Assembly: GCA_964472265.1 (NCBI GenBank)
Contig: CAYYJO010000091.1
Span: forward strand, 1-5,240
Reading direction: 5' to 3'
DNA length: 5,240 bases
DNA from: JAGNLA01 sp964472265
GTDB lineage: Bacteria > Caldisericota > Caldisericia > JAAYUI01
Positions within the stretch are counted from its first letter, which is position 1; every line of letters starts with the position of its first letter. Below the pieces are notes generated by a model that saw only the letters and a list, made by a program, of their open reading frames with translations, did not search any database and was not told the DNA's origin. A program made the translations under genes and the position numbers. Shown here one piece after another: positions 1-3,874 of this stretch.

Positions 1-3
1 TGT

Positions 4-243
4 ACCGGCGGAGCCGTATAAAAACACTCCCTCACCCTTAATCCCTCTCCCAGACGCAGTCTGGGAGAGGGAAAGCTGTGTTGGCCAAGCCTGTGTCGTA
101 GAAGGCGATGGAAAATTGGTAAAATCCTTCGCCCAGCAATTCAGAGGTGGCACAAAGTCCATTCCTCTATACTTCGCCCGAAACGAATTTTGGGGAGAAG
201 GTGGCTGAAAGCCGGATGAGGGAGTTTATGCGGCTCCGCCGGT
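4..243. repeat. MITE-like repeat element with terminal inverted repeats
   Basis: The ends of this 240-bp stretch are inverted copies of each other. Positions 4-16 (ACCGGCGGAGCCG) match the complement of 231-243 perfectly. The match continues through ATAAA and CTCCCTCA up to 34 on the left and 217 on the right, interrupted by one mismatch and a 4-nt bulge. A separate perfect hairpin lies inside at 42-72. No transposase reading frame is present, so this would be a non-autonomous element or an intergenic palindromic repeat. The CTCACCC/CTCTCCC...GGGAGAGGG composition resembles repeats scattered between genes in many bacterial genomes (recalled, not searched). No clear target-site duplication is visible; a TA lies near each end but the exact borders are ambiguous. 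Confidence 0.6.
42..72. repeat. Perfect 14-bp hairpin inside the repeat element
   Basis: Positions 42-55 (TCCCTCTCCCAGAC) pair perfectly with 59-72 around a 3-nt loop (GCA). There is no T-run after it, so it is more likely part of the repeat's folded structure than a terminator. If transcribed it would form a very stable stem nested in the larger terminal inverted repeat. Confidence 0.75.
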
Positions 244-386
244 TAAGAGCTGATCTCTAAGAACAAACCTATCTGTAATTCACTGGCCAAGCCAGCTTTT
301 ATTGATGTTCAATGCCTGGTTCAATCGGTAAATGCATATAGATATTAAGGAGCAAGAGTTACAATGCTCGAGTAAGGTCATAGTCG

Positions 387-412
387 TTCTGAAAATGCTC
401 AGATTTTCGGAA
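387..412. repeat. Small hairpin, 10-bp stem
   Basis: Positions 387-396 (TTCTGAAAAT) pair with 403-412 (ATTTTCGGAA) around the 6-nt loop GCTCAG, with one G-T wobble. No T-tract follows, so it is a poor terminator candidate. Its role is unknown and such a stem can arise by chance in AT-rich DNA. Confidence 0.3.
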
Positions 413-450
413 GCCCATTAGTATAGTAGGGTGATGTAACTTAACAAATC

Positions 451-594
451 CTGTAAGCATCGATATTTTTTGACCTTGATTCGAAAAGTCAGTTTTAGTT
501 AAACGATAATTTCTCTCACTGGGACTGCATTTGGTCTAACGCAAAAAAGTGGCAAAATATTTTTTAATCAAATTAAGTCTGTAAATATCGATAT
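451..594. repeat. Diverged 16-bp direct repeat (451-466 and 579-594)
   Basis: CTGTAAGCATCGATAT at 451-466 recurs as CTGTAAATATCGATAT at 579-594, a match at 14 of 16 positions. Each copy contains the palindromic core ATCGAT, and the second extends it to the 10-nt palindrome ATATCGATAT (585-594). The downstream copy ends 23 bp before the -35 box of the operon promoter, so it could be a binding site for a regulator other than the BlaI-type repressor. Function is unknown and chance similarity in AT-rich DNA is possible. Confidence 0.35.
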
Positions 595-612
595 AATTTC
601 CATTTAACAAGC

Positions 613-629
613 TACTATTGACAATAGTA
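613..629. promoter_or_regulatory. Probable repressor operator, 17-nt perfect dyad
   Basis: TACTATTGACAATAGTA consists of two perfect 8-bp arms (TACTATTG / CAATAGTA) around a single central A. The TACTA...TAGTA outer arms resemble operators bound by BlaI/MecI-family dimers, whose dyads are built on TAC/GTA half sites (family knowledge). The site contains the whole -35 hexamer of the promoter upstream of a BlaI-type gene, which is the expected place for an autorepressing dimer. The arms are visible in the sequence; the bound protein is inferred. Confidence 0.65.
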
Positions 630-646
630 AATAGGTTGACTAAAAT
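618..646 (+). promoter_or_regulatory. Sigma70-type promoter of the repressor-protease-htrA operon
   Basis: A consensus -35 box TTGACA (618-623) is separated by exactly 17 bp from a near-consensus -10 box TAAAAT (641-646). Transcription would begin near 652-654, on or just before the ATG at 654. The -35 box sits inside the 17-nt dyad, so a bound repressor would block RNA polymerase. Because of this promoter, a TTG start at 618 for the downstream gene is very unlikely: it would lie upstream of the transcript. Confidence 0.7.
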
Positions 647-653
647 TCTTTCC

Positions 654-1076
654 ATGATGAAAAAAGATAAGGTTTTGAGAGTCAGTGGAGAGAGAGCCGG
701 CATCGGGATGACGATGGGCAGGCTCGAGTACAAGGTCTTTGACGCAGTCTGCAAACTTGGCAAGGCATCTGTTCGCGACATCCTGGACGCTGTTGGCTCA
801 ACCTACGCTTACACAACTGTGATGACCACCTGCGACAGGCTTGCAAAGAAAGGAATTCTCGGCAGGGTCAAGGACGGAAACCGTTACCTCTACACACCGG
901 CAGCAAGCAGGGACTCGATGGACAAGGATGCAACCTGTAAGGTTCTTGAGAGTATTATGAACAGTATGACTGAACCAGTTATGTCAGGATTCCTGGACAT
1001 GCTTGAAAAAACAGATTCCGCAAAACTTGAAATGCTTGAACGCATGATCAAGGAGAGGAAGGACAATGCTCGCTAG
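654..1076 (+). CDS. BlaI/MecI/CopY-family winged-helix transcriptional repressor
   Basis: The product is about 140 residues from ATG 654, predicted to be a dimeric cytoplasmic DNA-binding repressor. Residues about 21-82 form the winged helix: the GRLEYKVFDAV segment matches the family's ELEVM..LW start, the helix with AYTTVMTTCDRLAKKG corresponds to the recognition helix of BlaI, and GNRYLYTPAASRD forms the wing. The rest is the helical dimerisation region. The segment VMSGFLDML aligns by eye with the VLNFLEN region where staphylococcal BlaI/MecI are cleaved. The start is uncertain. ATG 654 coincides with the predicted transcription start, implying a leaderless message, and has no ribosome site; ATG 657 is also possible. 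ATG 708 or 714 would give the more usual family length of about 120 residues, with a distant GGAGAGA (687-693). The last 11 bp overlap the metalloprotease gene. Likely autorepressed through the dyad at 613-629. Family assignment is firm; ligand and regulon are inferred. Confidence 0.88.
   Translation: MMKKDKVLRVSGERAGIGMTMGRLEYKVFDAVCKLGKASVRDILDAVGSTYAYTTVMTTCDRLAKKGILGRVKDGNRYLYTPAASRDSMDKDATCKVLESIMNSMTEPVMSGFLDMLEKTDSAKLEMLERMIKERKDNAR
1051..1062 (+). promoter_or_regulatory. Ribosome binding site of the M56 protease, inside the repressor gene
   Basis: AGGAGAGGAAGG lies within the end of the repressor reading frame, 3 to 11 nt before the ATG at 1066. It fixes the start of the protease gene and, with the 11-bp overlap, suggests translational coupling of repressor and protease. 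Confidence 0.75.
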
Positions 1077-2172
1077 TTATCTGGTAAGCGCCTGGCTGAT
1101 ACTTGCCTGGCCGGCTTTCTGGCTTTGGGTTGGTTCAAGAATGGGCGCAAAGGATTTCACAACGATGGCCATCGTTGCATTCATGTCACTGACAGGATTT
1201 GCAGTGGGCATGGCAATGCTTGCAAGCACACTACCCCAGACACTCAAGAGCATAAACTTCATTCCGGCATACGAAAGCACAGCTGGAACTATCTACAAGG
1301 CACAGCTCGTTACGGCGCAATCTGTTTGGTATTACCTCATCATGGCGATACCGTGGCTGATCACCATTTACGTTGTGGCCAGGCTTGCATTCGGATTTGT
1401 CATCCTCAAGTCAAGAACGAAAGGATTCAAAAAGATTGATCACAAGCACCAGTCAAGGTTTGACGGAATCGCCTCAAAGATAGGCATCAAGCCTGTCAAA
1501 ATATACGTTGGTTCAAACCTGCCCATTGCCTTCTCGGATTACAATGGGGTTTATATCGGGAAACCGCTGATTAATTCACTTCAGAAAGAAGACATTGATG
1601 CAATTATAGCCCACGAGTACTCACATATCAGAAGGCATGACGTCCCGGCCCACTGGCTCTGGCTACTCGTTGAATCCCTGTCTTTCGGATTTATGTCAAA
1701 AAAACTCTCAAGATCATATCTCCTCGATGTTGAAAAACATGCAGACAAAGATGCAGTGAAGGTGCTTGGATCACCATACCCACTTGCACAGGCGCTCGTA
1801 AGCGTTGCCAAACTCTCATCACCGGTTGCCGTCAATTTTGGCGGATCCGATGTCACCGAAAGGGCCTTAGCCCTTCTGGAAATTGATAAAAAGCAGGATA
1901 ACGTGAAGCCGTTTCCAAAAATTGCCATGCTGTTCTGCCTTACGCTCTTTGCAGCCGTCTTCGCCTGGCCACATCCGACCATTCCGAGCATTCCGGGTGT
2001 ATCGGAGGCAGATGCCCACAGGCTTATCGAAGGTAAAGCGCTGGCAATAAAGCAGTGGACGAACAACATAAACCAACCTGTCAGGATCAAGCTCTATCCG
2101 ACGGAAGCCATAAAGACTCTGCCGGATGGCAGGGTAATCCTGGACAGAAGCATTACAATCGGAACCCTTTAG
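1066..2172 (+). CDS. BlaR1/MecR1-like M56 membrane zinc metalloprotease without sensor domain
   Basis: A 368-residue integral membrane protease predicted to act on the repressor encoded just upstream. Four membrane segments are readable at about 3-22, 32-55, 87-113 and 285-301. The zinc site HEYSH is at 183-187, followed by R189-R190 and D192, the HExxHxxRxD pattern of M56 proteases. The segment with E223 and D227 (EKHADKDA) matches the family's E..ACD..A and should supply the third ligand. As in BlaR1, the catalytic domain lies between the third and fourth membrane segments, in the cytoplasm. The fourth is followed by only about 67 extracytoplasmic residues. BlaR1/MecR1 carry a penicillin-binding domain of roughly 250 residues there, so beta-lactam sensing by that route is not possible. 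It overlaps the repressor gene by 11 bp and lies 11 bp before htrA. M48/HtpX is the main alternative, but the R..D after the zinc motif and the BlaI partner favour M56. Confidence 0.85.
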   Translation: MLASYLVSAWLILAWPAFWLWVGSRMGAKDFTTMAIVAFMSLTGFAVGMAMLASTLPQTLKSINFIPAYESTAGTIYKAQLVTAQSVWYYLIMAIPWLITIYVVARLAFGFVILKSRTKGFKKIDHKHQSRFDGIASKIGIKPVKIYVGSNLPIAFSDYNGVYIGKPLINSLQKEDIDAIIAHEYSHIRRHDVPAHWLWLLVESLSFGFMSKKLSRSYLLDVEKHADKDAVKVLGSPYPLAQALVSVAKLSSPVAVNFGGSDVTERALALLEIDKKQDNVKPFPKIAMLFCLTLFAAVFAWPHPTIPSIPGVSEADAHRLIEGKALAIKQWTNNINQPVRIKLYPTEAIKTLPDGRVILDRSITIGTL

Positions 2173-2176
2173 GAGG
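2171..2176 (+). promoter_or_regulatory. Ribosome binding site of htrA overlapping the upstream stop codon
   Basis: A perfect AGGAGG shares its first two bases with the TAG stop of the metalloprotease gene (2170-2172) and lies 7 nt before ATG 2184. It decides the htrA start over an in-frame ATG at 2055, which lies deep inside the protease gene and lacks a comparable site. The arrangement suggests coupled translation. Confidence 0.85.
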
Positions 2177-2183
2177 AATTCAA

Positions 2184-3608
2184 ATGTTTGACGAATCAGA
2201 AAATACGGTGGATACCACCGCAACAGAGACTATTGTTTCGCACGAGGACAACTACAGCGGAAGACAACAGTACCAGCAGCAGCGCGAGAGGGAAACCTCA
2301 AGGAAAAATATTACCTGGGGCGGAGTCATCACGGTTGCACTCATCTTCTCGCTCCTGTTCGGAATGGGCGGAGGGCTTGCAGGTTACTTCCTTGGAAGGG
2401 CAAACGGCGGAGGATCGTTGGTTGTCATCAACCAGCCGACCCCGACAGTGAAGGTCAATGACAAGGAAGTCTACTCAGCCGTTGTCGACACGGTCAACAA
2501 GGTTTCACCGGCAGTCGTTTCAATCACGGTCAATGAAAAAGTGCCGGTCAGGTCAAGCAGCCCGTTTGACAACTTCTTTGGCGGAAGCCCGTTTGACAAC
2601 TTCTTCGGCGACCCGAACCAGCAGCAGCCACCATCAGGGCGCAGCAACCCGAACCAGCAGGAATACCAGATACAGCAGTCGGCCGGTTCAGGAGTGATCA
2701 TCAAGAACACCTGGACAGAAGGTCAGCCTCTCGTCAATGTAAATGAAAAAACAGAAAACGGCGAAGCACCGATGCCCAAGTTTGAAGGCTCGCTTGTGCT
2801 CACAAACAATCACGTTGTTGCAGCGCAGAATGCAGAAATATTCGTAGTTCTCAACGACAAGAGGAAGTTTCCGGCAACAGTTGTGGCAACCGACCCAATA
2901 GCAGACCTGGCCATCCTCAAGGTTACCGAAAAGAATCTTCCGACAGCTGAGCTTGGCGACTCAAAGGCGCTCAAGGTCGGCGAACCGGTCATCGCAATCG
3001 GCAACCCGTACCAGTTCTCAAACACAGTCACAACCGGCGTCATCTCAGCCCTGGAAAGAAATCTTCCTGGTGAACAGTCGACAACAGGACAGGGTGCATC
3101 ACCAACCATGGTTGGAATCATCCAGACAGATGCAGCCATCAACCCTGGCAACTCAGGCGGCCCGCTCGTAACACTCGACGGCAAGGTCGTTGGCATCAAC
3201 ACCATGATCTACTCAAAGGGCCAGAATCTCGGATTTGCAGTCTCCTCAAACACAGCCAAAAGAGTTGTTGGCGAACTCCTCAAGTACGGAAAGGTATTGT
3301 GGCCATACCTTGGAATTTCAGGCACTGACATGACCTCTGAAATTGCAAAACAGATGGGCATTTCCAATATAGAAGGCGCTTTCGTAGCAAGAGTAAACAG
3401 CGGTCCTGCAAGAGAAGCTGGCATTTTTGCAAATGACATCATCACATCAATCGACAACGTCAAAGTCACTTCCTTCGAACAACTCCTTATGGAAGTCAGA
3501 GCAAAGCATGTTGGAGACGTTGTCATCCTTGGTGTCAACAGAAGCGGCAAGGAGCTCAAGATCAAAGTCAAGCTTGCCGATCTGCCTGTGTCAGTAAACC
3601 AGCAGTAA
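2184..3608 (+). CDS. htrA: Membrane-anchored HtrA/DegP-family serine protease with one PDZ domain
   Basis: A 474-residue envelope quality-control protease that degrades or chaperones misfolded extracytoplasmic proteins. Residues 1-45 form a polar, Gln-rich cytoplasmic tail, 46-68 a membrane anchor, and about 95-370 a trypsin-like domain. The triad is His210 (TNNHVV), Asp241 (DPIADLAILKV) and Ser324 (PGNSGGPL), all intact. A PDZ domain covers about 373-465, with the carboxylate-binding loop at YLGI (375-378). Two features are odd. The linker before the protease core carries a tandem SPFDNFFG repeat (126-133, 135-142) and a Pro/Gln/Asn-rich stretch to about 165. An insertion of roughly 24 residues (about 175-200) also separates AGSGVII from LVLTNNHVV, where relatives have a short turn. 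ATG 2184 follows AGGAGG; the longer frame back to 2055 is rejected. It is the third and last gene of the operon, so it should be controlled by the BlaI-type repressor. Confidence 0.95.
   Translation: MFDESENTVDTTATETIVSHEDNYSGRQQYQQQRERETSRKNITWGGVITVALIFSLLFGMGGGLAGYFLGRANGGGSLVVINQPTPTVKVNDKEVYSAVVDTVNKVSPAVVSITVNEKVPVRSSSPFDNFFGGSPFDNFFGDPNQQQPPSGRSNPNQQEYQIQQSAGSGVIIKNTWTEGQPLVNVNEKTENGEAPMPKFEGSLVLTNNHVVAAQNAEIFVVLNDKRKFPATVVATDPIADLAILKVTEKNLPTAELGDSKALKVGEPVIAIGNPYQFSNTVTTGVISALERNLPGEQSTTGQGASPTMVGIIQTDAAINPGNSGGPLVTLDGKVVGINTMIYSKGQNLGFAVSSNTAKRVVGELLKYGKVLWPYLGISGTDMTSEIAKQMGISNIEGAFVARVNSGPAREAGIFANDIITSIDNVKVTSFEQLLMEVRAKHVGDVVILGVNRSGKELKIKVKLADLPVSVNQQ
2559..2612 (+). repeat. 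27-bp tandem duplication inside htrA
   Basis: Two adjacent 27-bp units (2559-2585 and 2586-2612) are identical at 24 of 27 positions and encode SPFDNFFGG and SPFDNFFGD. The duplication is in frame and lies in the linker between the membrane anchor and the protease domain. Such aromatic linkers often vary among HtrA proteins, so a recent slippage duplication is a sufficient explanation. Confidence 0.85.
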
Positions 3609-3637
3609 CCAAGCAAGAACGCAAGGCAATCCGATTC

Positions 3638-3662
3638 AAGCCCCCGGTGATACCGGGGGCTT
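3638..3662 (+). terminator. Rho-independent-type terminator after htrA
   Basis: An 11-bp perfect stem (AAGCCCCCGGT / ACCGGGGGCTT) closes a 3-nt loop (GAT), beginning 29 nt after the htrA stop. The following T-tract is short and interrupted (TTTGCCTATATTT), so termination may be incomplete. It separates the three-gene operon from the secreted-protein gene. Confidence 0.8.
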
Positions 3663-3804
3663 TGCCTATATTTGGGGTTTTTGAATCGGTGTTTATCGGT
3701 AATTCAATCTCCCAATTAACAAATTTTTTGCCAAAAAACGTTCCAATCAAAGCAATTTCCACATCATGCGGCAACCCCGAAAGGATTTTCCACATATTCC
3801 ATTT

Positions 3805-3831
3805 CTTTGAACTTTTGGGGTGGGTTCAAAG
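3805..3831. promoter_or_regulatory. Inverted repeat upstream of the secreted-protein gene, possible operator
   Basis: CTTTGAAC and GTTCAAAG are perfect 8-bp inverted arms separated by 11 nt of T/G-rich sequence, giving about two helical turns between half-site centres (19 bp). The site ends 43 bp before the start codon of the next gene. TTGAAC in the left arm could serve as a weak -35 box, but no convincing -10 box at normal spacing was found. It differs from the dyad at 613-629, so a different regulator is implied. It could instead be a hairpin in the leader RNA. Confidence 0.4.
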
Positions 3832-3859
3832 TATTACCATCAAATATCTCTTATGATGC

Positions 3860-3867
3860 GGAAGGAG
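3860..3867 (+). promoter_or_regulatory. Ribosome binding site of the secreted-protein gene
   Basis: GGAAGGAG ends 7 nt before ATG 3875, an ideal distance. A second in-frame ATG at 3869 begins only one base after this site, too close to be used, so the start at 3875 is preferred. Confidence 0.75.
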
Positions 3868-3874
3868 CATGACA

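Larger units (their letters stand above)
244..612. other. Gene-free AT-rich upstream region
   Basis: No supportable gene was found on either strand in this stretch of about 370 bp. It becomes AT-rich from about position 420 onward. It holds a 10-bp hairpin (387-412), a diverged 16-bp direct repeat (451-466 and 579-594), and a possible three-codon reading frame at 364-375 behind an AAGGAG at 347-352. A minus-strand open frame (536-781) runs across the promoter and into the repressor gene and looks like a shadow. The region probably serves as leader and regulatory DNA for the downstream operon. Confidence 0.5.

Noticed and set aside
4..243. CRISPR array or tRNA/rRNA gene in the repeat region
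   Set aside because: There are no regularly spaced direct repeats and no cloverleaf or conserved rRNA sequence. The symmetry is a single nested inverted repeat.
347..375. AAGGAG followed by a three-codon frame (ATG CTC GAG TAA)
   Set aside because: Too short to judge. No convincing promoter or downstream leader structure ties it to the operon, and it lies far upstream of the mapped-by-eye promoter.
618..653. TTG start at 618 that would extend the repressor by 12 residues
   Set aside because: The TTG is the first half of the -35 hexamer TTGACA and lies upstream of the predicted transcription start. No ribosome binding site precedes it.
2055..2183. N-terminal extension of HtrA from ATG 2055
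   Set aside because: It lies wholly inside the metalloprotease gene. The encoded residues do not look like an HtrA tail, and a perfect AGGAGG 7 nt before ATG 2184 explains the start.
1581..2223. Long minus-strand open frames opposite the metalloprotease gene
   Set aside because: They are antisense shadows of a clear M56 protease frame, with no ribosome sites or recognisable domains.
1066..3608. Beta-lactam resistance operon
   Set aside because: No beta-lactamase or penicillin-binding protein gene is present, and the BlaR1-like protein lacks the penicillin-binding sensor domain.
3568..3795. Minus-strand 75-codon open frame across the htrA end and intergenic region
   Set aside because: It reads through the terminator hairpin and the end of htrA, has no good ribosome site, and matches no family I recognise.
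3647..3856. Plus-strand 69-codon open frame between htrA and the secreted-protein gene
   Set aside because: It begins inside the terminator stem, lacks a ribosome site and covers the inverted repeat. Its composition is that of AT-rich intergenic DNA.
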